Assembly (NCBI RefSeq): GCF_002205675.1
Contig: NZ_NISK01000003.1
Location: 372,001 to 436,000, forward strand
DNA from: Sphingopyxis bauzanensis
GTDB taxonomy: Bacteria; Pseudomonadota; Alphaproteobacteria; Sphingomonadales; Sphingomonadaceae
Length of the DNA stretch: 64,000 nucleotides
Reading direction: 5' to 3'
In this document: in pieces, positions 56,297 through 64,000 of the stretch
Layout of the letters: each line of letters opens with the position of its first letter
Position numbering within the stretch: position 1 is the stretch's first letter
Program-made: the position numbers and the translations under genes
Notes under the pieces: generated by a model
Told to the model about the DNA's origin: nothing
The model's database searches: none
The model's input: only the letters and a program-made list of their open reading frames with translations

Positions 56297-58276
56297 ATGA
56301 GTCACGATTTGTTCGACGCCGCGACCCCGGCCACCGAGAGCTATAACGCTTCGCAGATCGAGGTGCTGGAGGGTCTGGAGCCCGTCCGGCGACGCCCCGG
56401 CATGTATATCGGCGGCACCGACGAACGCGCCCTGCACCACCTCGCCGCCGAAGTGATCGACAACAGCATGGACGAAGCGGTGGCGGGGCACGCGAACCGT
56501 ATCGAAGTCACGCTTGATGTCGGCAACCGGCTGACCGTCACCGACAACGGCCGCGGCATCCCGGTCGACCCGCACCCGAAATTCCCCGGTAAATCGGCGC
56601 TCGAGGTCATCATGACCACGCTGCATTCGGGCGGCAAGTTCGAGGGCAAGGCCTATGCGACGTCGGGCGGCCTGCATGGCGTCGGGATCAGCGTCGTCAA
56701 TGCCTTGTCGATCGACACCGAAATCGAGGTGGCGCGCAGCAAATTGCTCTATCGTCAGCGCTTCGCCCGCGGCGCCCCGGTCGGCGGGCTCGAAGAACTT
56801 GGCCCCACGCCTAACCGCCGCGGTACCAGCGTGTCCTTCGTTCCCGACCCTGAAATTTTTGGCGATCATCAGCGTTTCAAGCCGCAGCGCCTCTACCGGA
56901 TGGCGCGGTCAAAGGCCTATTTGTTCGCGGGGGTCGAAATCCGCTGGAAATGCGCGCCCGAGCTGATCGGTGACGACACGCCTGCCGAGGCGACGTTCCA
57001 ATTCCCAGGCGGGCTCGCCGACCATCTGAAGGAACAGATCGGCACCCGCGAATGCGCGACCGCTGAACCGTTCATCGGCCGCCAGGATTTTCCCGGCGAC
57101 CAAGGCCGCGCCGAATGGGCGATCGCATGGCCTTTGTGGTCCGACGGATCGTACAGCTGGTATTGTAACACCATCCCGACCCCCGCCGGCGGGTCGCACG
57201 AAGCGGGGCTGCGCTCGGCGCTGACCAAAGGGTTGCGCGGCTTTGGTGAACTGATCGGGCAGAAGAAGGCGGCGCAGATCACTGCTGAGGATGTGTTCAA
57301 TGGTGGCGAGATGATGCTGTCGGTGTTCATCCGCGACCCGCAGTTCCAAAGTCAGACCAAGGATCGCCTGTCGAGCCCCGAAGCCACCCGCTTCGTGGAA
57401 AACGCGGTGCGCGACCATTTCGACCATTTCCTGTCGGACAATATGGACCGTGGCCGCGCCCTGCTTGGGCTGATCCTCGATCGCATGGACGAGCGGCTGA
57501 AACGCAAGGCCGAGCGCGAGGTCAAGCGCAAGACCGCGACCAGCGGTCGTAAACTGCGTCTTCCTGGCAAGCTCACAGACTGTGCCAATGACGGCCCCGA
57601 AGGCACGGAATTATTTATAGTCGAAGGCGACAGCGCCGGAGGCAGCGCCAAACAGGCGCGCAACCGCAAAACGCAGGCGATCCTGCCGATCCGCGGCAAG
57701 ATTCTGAATGTCGCGAGCGCCAGCAACGACAAGATCCGCGCCAATCAGGAAATCGCCGATCTGGCGCTCGCGCTCGGCTGCGGGATGCGAAAGGATTGCG
57801 ACGCCGATCGGCTGCGTTACGAAAAAATCGTGATTATGACCGATGCCGACGTCGATGGCGCGCATATTGCGACCTTGCTGATGACCTTTTTCTTTCAGGA
57901 AATGCCCGACATCGTCCGAAAGGGGCATGTCTATCTAGCGCAACCGCCGCTCTATCGCATCACGTCGGGCAACACCTCGGTCTATGCCCGCGACGATGCG
58001 CATCGCGCCGAGATCGAAGCCAAGCAATTCAAGGGCAAGAAGGTCGATGTCGGACGCTTCAAGGGGTTGGGAGAAATGAATCCTAACCAATTGAAGGAAA
58101 CGACGATGGACCCAGCAACGCGCTCGATGCTCCGCGTCACGCTGCCGCAGGAATATGAGGAGCGCCACCTCGTCAAGGATCTGGTCGACCGGCTAATGGG
58201 CAAGCATCCTGAGCACCGCTTCCAGTTCATCCAGGCGAACGCGGCGACACTCGACGAAGCGGCGATCGACGCTTAA
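56297..58276 (+). CDS. parE: DNA topoisomerase IV subunit B
   Basis: A 659-residue type II topoisomerase subunit: GHKL ATPase (EVIDNSMDEAVAG, DNGRGIPVD, SGGLHGVGISVVNALS), transducer, and TOPRIM domain with VEGDSAGGSAKQ and TDADVDGAHI metal-binding residues. The C-terminal KGLGEMNPNQLKETTMDP is shared by GyrB/ParE. The size and the GRNPGSVV-free central region favour ParE over GyrB. It forms ParC2E2, which unlinks daughter chromosomes. A core host gene. Confidence 0.96.
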   Translation: MSHDLFDAATPATESYNASQIEVLEGLEPVRRRPGMYIGGTDERALHHLAAEVIDNSMDEAVAGHANRIEVTLDVGNRLTVTDNGRGIPVDPHPKFPGKSALEVIMTTLHSGGKFEGKAYATSGGLHGVGISVVNALSIDTEIEVARSKLLYRQRFARGAPVGGLEELGPTPNRRGTSVSFVPDPEIFGDHQRFKPQRLYRMARSKAYLFAGVEIRWKCAPELIGDDTPAEATFQFPGGLADHLKEQIGTRECATAEPFIGRQDFPGDQGRAEWAIAWPLWSDGSYSWYCNTIPTPAGGSHEAGLRSALTKGLRGFGELIGQKKAAQITAEDVFNGGEMMLSVFIRDPQFQSQTKDRLSSPEATRFVENAVRDHFDHFLSDNMDRGRALLGLILDRMDERLKRKAEREVKRKTATSGRKLRLPGKLTDCANDGPEGTELFIVEGDSAGGSAKQARNRKTQAILPIRGKILNVASASNDKIRANQEIADLALALGCGMRKDCDADRLRYEKIVIMTDADVDGAHIATLLMTFFFQEMPDIVRKGHVYLAQPPLYRITSGNTSVYARDDAHRAEIEAKQFKGKKVDVGRFKGLGEMNPNQLKETTMDPATRSMLRVTLPQEYEERHLVKDLVDRLMGKHPEHRFQFIQANAATLDEAAIDA

Positions 58277-58310
58277 TATCGGGCGAGTTCATCGATCGAG
58301 GGGGGTATTC

Positions 58311-59621
58311 ATGATCCGCAAACCCGTTCTCGCCGTGCTCCTGCTGGCGCTGTCGCTTTCTGGCGCGCCGGTCGCGGCGCAGTCCCCCGAAATGCAGGCC
58401 GCGACCACAACGGGCTTCGATCGCCGCGCGGCGCAGCTTGTCGATTTGCTCAACGGTGAAATCGCCTATGCCGACTATTTCGACCCAACCTTTCAAGCCG
58501 CGCTTCCCGAGGCGCAGTTCAAAGCGATGACCGCCAGCCTGATCGCGCAATATGGCAAGCCGTTGGCGGTCGAGAAGCCGGTATCGACCGACGGCCGTTC
58601 CGGTTCGCTGTCGCTGCGGTTCGAAAAGGGCATTGCGGCGGTGCTGCTCGACGTTAGTGCGGCTGCCGATGGCCGGGTGATCGGCCTGCGGCTCACCGGC
58701 TTCGAGGCAGCGGACGATAGTTTCGCCAAGGTAGCCACGGAAATCGCCGCTTTGCCCGGCGCGACCGGATTTCTGGTCGCGGAGCTCGACGACGCTACAA
58801 TCCGCCCGCTTGCCGCGGCCAATACAGACCGGCAATTCGCAGTCGGTTCGACTTTCAAGCTCTACATCCTCGACGAACTGGCGGCGCAGGTAGCGGCGAA
58901 GAAGCGCCGCTGGTCCGACGTTGTGCCATTGTCACACCTCAGTTTTTCGTCGACGGGTACCGCAAACTGGGCGAAGGACACCCCGGTAACGCTGCAAAGC
59001 CTCGCTAACTGGATGATTTCGGTCAGCGATAATAGCGCCACCGATACGCTGATCCATGTGCTCGGGCGCGAGTCGATCGAAGCGCGGATGCGCGCCGCGG
59101 GGCATAGCGTGCCGTCGCGCAATATCCCGTTCCTGACGACGGTCGAAGCCTTTGCGCTCAAGGGGAATAATTTCGAAAGCGAGCGCACCGCCTTTATCGC
59201 GGGCGACGACGCGGCGCAGCGCAAGCTGATCGACGCCAATAAGAGCCGCCTGACTCTCGCCAATGTTGACGGCGTGAGCTTTGCGGGCGGTCCGCGCTTT
59301 ATCGACACTCTCGAATGGTTCGCCAGCCCCAACGACGTCGCACGGTTGATGATCGACCTGCGCAACCGCAATTCACCCACAGCCATGTCTGCGATGGCGA
59401 TCAATCCGGGTGTAAACCCCGGCGCGACCAGGGATTGGACGTGGCTCGGCTACAAGGGCGGGTCCGAACTCGGAGTGATTTCGATGAGCCTGCTCGGCCA
59501 GCGCAAGTCCGACAGCAAATGGTTTGTCGTCACCGCGAGCTGGAACAACCCGGCGGCACCAGTGGCCACCGACACGCTCGTCGGATTGGTCACACGATTG
59601 CTGGCGCTGGCGGCGAAATAG
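58311..59621 (+). CDS. Secreted class-A beta-lactamase-like serine hydrolase with N-terminal domain
   Basis: A 436-residue protein with signal peptide (...SGAPVAAQS), an N-terminal ~110-residue domain like DUF3887 (QLVDLLNGEIAYADYFDPTFQAALPEAQFKAM) and a class-A type domain: STFK at 180-183 (SxxK), SDN at 239-241, and YKGGSE near residue 386 at the KTG position (KGG). A clear Glu166 general base is not visible. It may act as a carboxypeptidase/esterase or a weak lactamase. The lack of canonical motif residues makes strong resistance doubtful (inference). Confidence 0.85.
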   Translation: MIRKPVLAVLLLALSLSGAPVAAQSPEMQAATTTGFDRRAAQLVDLLNGEIAYADYFDPTFQAALPEAQFKAMTASLIAQYGKPLAVEKPVSTDGRSGSLSLRFEKGIAAVLLDVSAAADGRVIGLRLTGFEAADDSFAKVATEIAALPGATGFLVAELDDATIRPLAAANTDRQFAVGSTFKLYILDELAAQVAAKKRRWSDVVPLSHLSFSSTGTANWAKDTPVTLQSLANWMISVSDNSATDTLIHVLGRESIEARMRAAGHSVPSRNIPFLTTVEAFALKGNNFESERTAFIAGDDAAQRKLIDANKSRLTLANVDGVSFAGGPRFIDTLEWFASPNDVARLMIDLRNRNSPTAMSAMAINPGVNPGATRDWTWLGYKGGSELGVISMSLLGQRKSDSKWFVVTASWNNPAAPVATDTLVGLVTRLLALAAK

Positions 59622-59639
59622 CCGCTTGCAGTGCAATGT

Positions 59640-60431
59640 TTACGCCGTCAACGCGGCAACCAGCGCCTTGACCTTGGCCTGCCGCCATTGCGGCGTCGGC
59701 GCGACCAGCCAATAGCCGCGCTTCACCGCCATCGCATCGCCAATCTGCCGCACGCGCCCCGACGCAATGTCCGCCTCGGCCAGCATCGCCGGGACATTGG
59801 CTTGGCCCAGCCCGTTGGCCGCCGCGTCGATCGCGAGGCCCGCATCGCCCAGCCGCAGCGCGGGCTCACCGTCGGCGACGGGGCAACCCGGCCAGGCGAT
59901 GCGCGTGTCGCTGGCACTGCCCGGCCCAGCAACGGTCACCATCAGCGGCTCGGATAGCGCCACGCCTTCATGGTCACCGACACCGTCGGACCAGAAGATC
60001 GCGAGATCCAGATTGGCCTCGGTAAAATCGATGCCGCCGTCGGCCGACACCAAAGTAAAGCGCACATCGGGCGCCTGCTGGCTGTAGCGCGCCAACCGCG
60101 GCGCCAGCCATTTGGCGGTGAGGTCTCGCGGCGCGGCGATGGTCAGCGACTGCGACGATTGCCCCGCCTGCATCGCGCGCACCGATTCTTCGAATTGCAG
60201 GAACCCCTGCCGCAGCGCATCAAGCCCCGCGTCGGCCTCACCCGTCAGTTCCAGTCCCTTGGGCGTCCGGCGGAACAGGACGACGCCCAGCATATCCTCG
60301 AGCGCGCGAATCTGCTGTCCGACCGCGGCAGGCGTGACCGCCAGCTCGTCGGCGGCACGCGTGAAGCTGAGGTGCCGAGCTGCAGCGTCGAACACGCGCA
60401 AGGCGTTCAGTGGCAGGTGGGTGCGCTTCAT
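59640..60431 (-). CDS. LysR-type regulator, GcvA subgroup
   Basis: A 263-residue LysR protein: LPLNALRVFDAAARHLSFTRAADELAVTPAAVGQQIRALEDMLGVVLFRRTPKGLELT is the GcvA-type HTH. It follows apaG in the same direction with a 4-base overlap and probably regulates a nearby or remote metabolic gene; target unknown. Confidence 0.9.
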   Translation of the reverse strand: MKRTHLPLNALRVFDAAARHLSFTRAADELAVTPAAVGQQIRALEDMLGVVLFRRTPKGLELTGEADAGLDALRQGFLQFEESVRAMQAGQSSQSLTIAAPRDLTAKWLAPRLARYSQQAPDVRFTLVSADGGIDFTEANLDLAIFWSDGVGDHEGVALSEPLMVTVAGPGSASDTRIAWPGCPVADGEPALRLGDAGLAIDAAANGLGQANVPAMLAEADIASGRVRQIGDAMAVKRGYWLVAPTPQWRQAKVKALVAALTA

Positions 60432-60829
60432 GCCGCGGTCGCAGGCGCCACGAGTGGGAAATGCGGGATAGCGATCAGCATCTCCGACCCGTCGCCAAGC
60501 TCCATCGTGTAGCTACCCACCATCGACCCTTCCGGGGTCGGGAGCGGGCAGCCCGAGACATAATCATAGGCGCCGCCGGGCGCGATCAGCGGTTGCTCGC
60601 CGACAACGCCTTCGCCCTCGACTTCGCTGATCTGGCCGCGGCCATCGCTGATCCGCCAGTGGCGGCTGATCAGCTGCACCGCGACATCGCCATGATTTTC
60701 GATCCGGACATGATAGGCCCAGAACCAGCGACCCAGCGCCGGATGCGACTGTTCGGGCAGATAGCTGACCGACACGCGCACGGTGACGGGGCCGGTGCTC
60801 TCGGCAAAGGGAAAGAAGGAGTCGATCAT
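60428..60829 (-). CDS. apaG: ApaG/CorD protein
   Basis: A 133-residue ApaG-domain protein: VTVRVSVSYLPEQSHPALGRWFWAYHVRIENHG, RHWRISDGRGQISEVEGEGVVGEQPLIAPGGAYDYVSGCPLPTPEGSMVGSYTM is the classical fold, linked to Co2+/Mg2+ tolerance. Start is uncertain: TTG at 60850 overlaps the metZ stop, but the ATG at 60829 gives the usual length. Adjacent to metZ as in many alphaproteobacteria. Confidence 0.92.
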   Translation of the reverse strand: MIDSFFPFAESTGPVTVRVSVSYLPEQSHPALGRWFWAYHVRIENHGDVAVQLISRHWRISDGRGQISEVEGEGVVGEQPLIAPGGAYDYVSGCPLPTPEGSMVGSYTMELGDGSEMLIAIPHFPLVAPATAA

Positions 60830-60846
60830 CACGCGGCCAAGGTCGC

Positions 60847-62052
60847 TCAAAGCCCGACCCTGGTCAATGCCTGGTCCAGATCGGCGATCAGATCGCGCGG
60901 ATCCTCCAGCCCGATGTTGATCCGCAGCATCCCCTCGACCACCCCCATATCGGCGCGCGCTTCGGCGCTGACGCTATAGTGGGTGGTCGATGCGGGGTGG
61001 CAGCACAGGCTGCGCGAATCGCCGATATTGTTCGAAATATCGACCAGCTCGAGCGCATTGAGCAGCGCCATCGCCTGCTTGCGGTCCTCGAGAATGAACG
61101 AGAAGATCGGTCCGCACGCCTCCATCTGGCTCATCGCCAGATTATGTTGCGGATGGCTGGCGAGGCCGGGATGCAGGATGCGCGGCACGCGCTTTTCGAC
61201 AAACTTGCCGACCGCGAGCGCATTTTCCGACTGTCGCCGCGCCCGCAGGTCGAGCGTTTCAAGGCCTTTGAGAACCACCCACGCGTTGAACGGCGACAGG
61301 TTTGGCCCGGTGTTGCGCTGGAATGGCAGCAGCACGTCGTTGATGAATTTCTCGGTACCGCACACCGCGCCGGCGAGCACGCGCCCCTGCCCTTCCATCA
61401 GCTTGGTCGCCGAATAGGCGACGACGTCGGCGCCATAACCCATCGGCCGCTGGAGCACCGCGGTCGCGAACGCATTGTCGACGACCGATGTGATGCCGTG
61501 CGCCCGAGCGACACCGCAGACATGCTTCATGTCGACGATGTCCATCGTCGGATTGGCCGGGGTTTCAAAGAAGAACACCTTGGTGTTTGGCTGGATCGCG
61601 CGTTCCCACGCATCATTGTCGCGCCCGTCGATCACGGTCGTTTCGATGCCAAAGCGCGGGCACAGCTGGTCGACCAGCCAGCGGCACGAGCCAAACGCTG
61701 CCTTGGCCGCTACGATATGATCGCCAGCCGACAGCTGGCACAGCAACGCGGTGGTCATCGCCGCCATGCCCGTCGCCTGCGTCCGGCACGCTTCGGCGCC
61801 CTCCATCAGTGCGATGCGTTCCTCGAGCATCGCGACGGTCGGGTTCTGGAGCCGCGAATAGGTCATGCCCTGCGCTTCACCGGCAAAACGCGCCGCGACC
61901 GTCTCGGCGTCGTCATAAGTATAGCCCGAGGTGAGGAACAGCGCCTCCGACGTCTCGCCATGTTCGCTGCGCCAGGTGCCGCCGCGCACCGCCTGCGTCG
62001 CAGGGTGCCAGTGGCGCGTGGTGTTGCGATCGAAACCCGTGGTCTTTTTCAT
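60847..62052 (-). CDS. metZ: O-succinylhomoserine sulfhydrylase
   Basis: A 401-residue PLP enzyme of the Cys/Met metabolism family: YSRLQNPTVAMLEERIALMEGAEA, VDNAFATAVLQRPMGYGADVVAYSATKLMEGQGR (Schiff-base Lys in SATK) and RNTGPNLSPFNAWVVLKGLETL. It makes homocysteine from O-succinylhomoserine and sulphide in methionine synthesis. Located 5 bases after leuB in the same direction, suggesting co-transcription. Confidence 0.92.
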   Translation of the reverse strand: MKKTTGFDRNTTRHWHPATQAVRGGTWRSEHGETSEALFLTSGYTYDDAETVAARFAGEAQGMTYSRLQNPTVAMLEERIALMEGAEACRTQATGMAAMTTALLCQLSAGDHIVAAKAAFGSCRWLVDQLCPRFGIETTVIDGRDNDAWERAIQPNTKVFFFETPANPTMDIVDMKHVCGVARAHGITSVVDNAFATAVLQRPMGYGADVVAYSATKLMEGQGRVLAGAVCGTEKFINDVLLPFQRNTGPNLSPFNAWVVLKGLETLDLRARRQSENALAVGKFVEKRVPRILHPGLASHPQHNLAMSQMEACGPIFSFILEDRKQAMALLNALELVDISNNIGDSRSLCCHPASTTHYSVSAEARADMGVVEGMLRINIGLEDPRDLIADLDQALTRVGL

Positions 62053-62057
62053 CTCGT

Positions 62058-63104
62058 CTATCCGTTCAAAGCCGCAACAACCGCGTCACCCAGCGCCGCC
62101 GTTCCCATATGTCCGCCCAGATCGGCACCACGGCAGCCATCAGCGAGCACCTGCGCGACTGCCGCCTCGATCCGCACCGCGCTCGCCTCGTCGCCGCCCG
62201 AATGGCGCAGCAGCATCGCGAGCGACAGGATCATCGCCAGCGGATTAGCAACACCCTGCCCCGCAATGTCGGGCGCGCTGCCGTGGATCGGCTCATACAG
62301 CCCTTGCGTGCTTTCGCTGAGCGATGCCGACGCGAGCAGGCCGATCGACCCGACGCACATCGACGCCTGATCGGACAATATGTCGCCGAACAGATTGCCG
62401 GTGACGACGACGTCGAACTGGCCGGGGTTGCGAACCAGCTGCATCGCGGCATTGTCGACATACATATGGCTGAGCGTGACGTCGGGATAGTCGGCCGCAA
62501 CCTCGATCACTACGTCGCGCCACAGCTGCGACGTTTCCAGTACATTTGCCTTGTCGACCGAACACAGCCGCCCGCGCCGCCCCTGCGCCGCACGGAACGC
62601 GACATGCGCGATCCGGCGCACTTCGTTCTCGCTATACGCCATGATGTCATAGCCTTCGCGCTGCCCATCGGCGGTCGTGCGCGTCCCCTTTTCGCCGAAA
62701 TAGACGTCGCCGTTGAGTTCGCGCACGATCAGCAGGTCGATTGCCGACGCGACTTCAGGACGCAGCGCCGAGCTGTCTTCCAGCCCGGCGAACATTTTGG
62801 CGGGGCGGAGATTGGCAAACAGGCCAAGTTCGGCGCGGAGGCCCAGGATCGCCTGCTCAGGACGCAAATGGCGCTCGACATTGTCGAAGCGCGGATCGCC
62901 GACGGCGCCGAACAGGATCGCGTCGGCCGCTTTCGCCTTCGCCAGTGTCTCGGGCGGCAGCGGATGGCCGGCCGCGGCATACGCCGCCCCGCCGACCAGC
63001 GCGCGATCGAGCGTCACCGGCAGCGCGAGCGCCGTCAGCACCTTCTCGGCCTCAACCATGATCTCTGGACCGATACCGTCGCCAGCCAGCAGCAGGATTT
63101 TCAA
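62058..63104 (-). CDS. leuB: 3-isopropylmalate dehydrogenase
   Basis: A 348-residue Leu[45 protein letters not shown], the Mg-binding [28 protein letters not shown] and [27 protein letters not shown] motifs. It performs oxidative decarboxylation in leucine synthesis with NAD. It heads the leuB-metZ-apaG-lysR run. Confidence 0.96.
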   Translation of the reverse strand: MKILLLAGDGIGPEIMVEAEKVLTALALPVTLDRALVGGAAYAAAGHPLPPETLAKAKAADAILFGAVGDPRFDNVERHLRPEQAILGLRAELGLFANLRPAKMFAGLEDSSALRPEVASAIDLLIVRELNGDVYFGEKGTRTTADGQREGYDIMAYSENEVRRIAHVAFRAAQGRRGRLCSVDKANVLETSQLWRDVVIEVAADYPDVTLSHMYVDNAAMQLVRNPGQFDVVVTGNLFGDILSDQASMCVGSIGLLASASLSESTQGLYEPIHGSAPDIAGQGVANPLAMILSLAMLLRHSGGDEASAVRIEAAVAQVLADGCRGADLGGHMGTAALGDAVVAALNG

Positions 63105-63152
63105 CTTGTCGCCCTTTCGTGTCTCGCCCGCCGCTTAGACAGCAGCGGCGCG

Positions 63153-63890
63153 TCACGCAACCGCCCTGCCCAGCCGATCGATCAATCGCGCGCGCACCGC
63201 CAGCAAATCGCGCGCGCGGCCGTCGAGCAGGTCGCGGTCGATGAAATGCCCGGTAATTGCCAGTCCGTCGATGACATCGCCCAGCGACGTGCTGGCATCG
63301 GCGCCGCGCAGGAATGGCGGCAGGCGCAGCAATCGCTCCTCATAGCCCGCCGCAGCGGCCAAGCTCACCGCGCCGCCCGATTTGGGACTGACGAACGCCA
63401 AATCGCTCGCCGCTCCCGTCACCACACATTCGTCGAGATCAAGCCCGAACCCCAGTTCGGCGAGCAACAGCAATTCATAGCGCGCCAGCGCCGCCGCCCA
63501 TTGCCGCGCCGACGATGCAACGCCGATCGCGTCGAGCAACCCGGACAGCGCCGAATAGAGCGCCGGATAGGGCTGATTTTCGGGCAGGATCGTCGCGGTG
63601 ACGCTGGTTACCCAGTCGATCGCCGCCGCCGCCAGCGGTTCGGCAAGCAGCGGCGCGCGGCTCGCGAGCAGTTCGGCGGTGGCACTCGCCAATTGCTCGT
63701 CGGTGCGTGCGCGCAGTTCGAGCGCGATCAGATTTCCAGCCATCAAGATCGGGCGCAACCGCGTCGACCGCCCGCCGCGTACATAGCCCGCGACCAGCCC
63801 CGCCTCCTCGGTCAGCGCGCGCAATATCGACCCATGCTCGCCATGCGCGCGGACCGCGCAGACGATGGCGGGGGCGGTCAGGCTGGCCAC
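63153..63890 (-). CDS. recO: DNA repair protein RecO
   Basis: A 245-residue Rec[58 protein letters not shown] is the OB-fold N-terminus, with [22 protein letters not shown] in the helical domain. RecO loads RecA with RecR and SSB on gaps. Start GTG at 63890, overlapping the upstream thioesterase end by 13 bases, fits the family; the longer frame adds unrelated residues. No CxxC...C zinc finger is seen. Confidence 0.9.
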   Translation of the reverse strand: MASLTAPAIVCAVRAHGEHGSILRALTEEAGLVAGYVRGGRSTRLRPILMAGNLIALELRARTDEQLASATAELLASRAPLLAEPLAAAAIDWVTSVTATILPENQPYPALYSALSGLLDAIGVASSARQWAAALARYELLLLAELGFGLDLDECVVTGAASDLAFVSPKSGGAVSLAAAAGYEERLLRLPPFLRGADASTSLGDVIDGLAITGHFIDRDLLDGRARDLLAVRARLIDRLGRAVA

Positions 63891-64000
63891 AGCACCAGCT
63901 GCGTCTGCGTCACGAGCGCGACATCGGCGCCATCCTCGGTGGCGATGCGCGTCTGCCACACCGACACGCGCTTGCCGATCTTCACTGGCGTCGCTTCGGC
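63878..64000 (-). CDS. PaaI-type thioesterase, C-terminal part (runs off right edge)
   Basis: 40 codons before a TGA at 63878-63880 read ...[40 protein letters not shown], the end of a hotdog-fold thioesterase (GK...V.....DG..VA..T.T). Its start lies right of the window. It overlaps the recO start by 13 bases, so they are one operon. Confidence 0.75.
   Translation of the reverse strand, partial: AEATPVKIGKRVSVWQTRIATEDGADVALVTQTQLVLWPA

Noticed and set aside
1..64000. CRISPR array or retron/DGR cassette
   Set aside because: No evenly spaced direct repeats, no reverse transcriptase and no cas genes were seen; only hairpin-type intergenic repeats are present.

Overview
The window looks like a high-GC alphaproteobacterial chromosome, most likely a sphingomonad (Sphingopyxis/Sphingomonas-like). 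The support is a GcrA cell-cycle regulator, several TonB-dependent receptors, a FecI/FecR/STN-receptor trio, ParE, MetZ-ApaG, LeuB, RecO and HspQ, plus paired 26-bp palindromic repeats. It splits into a prophage (1 to about 19461) and host DNA (about 19462 to 64000).

Prophage (left end lies outside the window). A lysogeny switch sits at about 11.0-11.8 kb: an XRE repressor flanked on both sides by paired GGGACA-N3-TGTCCC operators, each pair overlapping a divergent promoter (TTGACT/CATCAT leftward, TTGACA/CATTAT rightward, both with 17-bp spacers). The left arm, read leftward from about 11.2 kb, is a chain of short genes joined mostly by ATGA overlaps. It carries a DNA methyltransferase, RusA, an O-like replication protein containing a GIY-YIG domain, small and large terminase, and a portal protein interrupted by a 333-residue LAGLIDADG intein. 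The right arm carries many small ORFans, a DNA cytosine methyltransferase-like protein, an SSB-like protein, a DUF968-like nuclease, a NinB-like protein, an excisionase-like HTH protein and a tyrosine integrase. Just beyond the integrase lies a 61-bp 3' fragment of a tRNA-Ser(UGA) gene, the right attachment site. The intact tRNA should lie at the left prophage end, outside this window.

Host region 19.5-34 kb is a coherent D-amino-acid/peptide scavenging locus: secreted N-acyl-D-amino-acid deacylase, divergent LysR regulator, DgcN-like and DgcA-like proteins (N-acetylation and epimerisation of D-glutamate), a dicarboxylate/glutamate symporter, a penicillin-binding-protein-like serine hydrolase, a PBP4-type carboxypeptidase, a penicillin-acylase-family amidase and a large TonB-dependent receptor. 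Next come a large autotransporter (34.2-37.4 kb) and a FecI-FecR-FecA-like cell-surface signalling cassette (37.6-41.5 kb).

Host region 41.7-51.6 kb holds two acyl-CoA dehydrogenases, a metallo-beta-lactamase-fold hydrolase, a TadE-like protein, a YghU-type glutathione transferase, a CoA transferase and a giant beta-propeller/amidohydrolase fusion. From a tRNA-Ser(CGA) at 51.8 kb onward the genes are mostly housekeeping: Yip1 protein, hspQ, ABC-2 permease, gcrA, thioesterase, outer-membrane barrel, parE, class-A-like serine hydrolase, LysR regulator, apaG, metZ, leuB, recO and the end of another thioesterase.

The two most unusual items are the intein in the phage portal protein and the GIY-YIG domain inside the phage replication protein. 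Two homing-endonuclease-type modules are therefore embedded in essential genes of one prophage.
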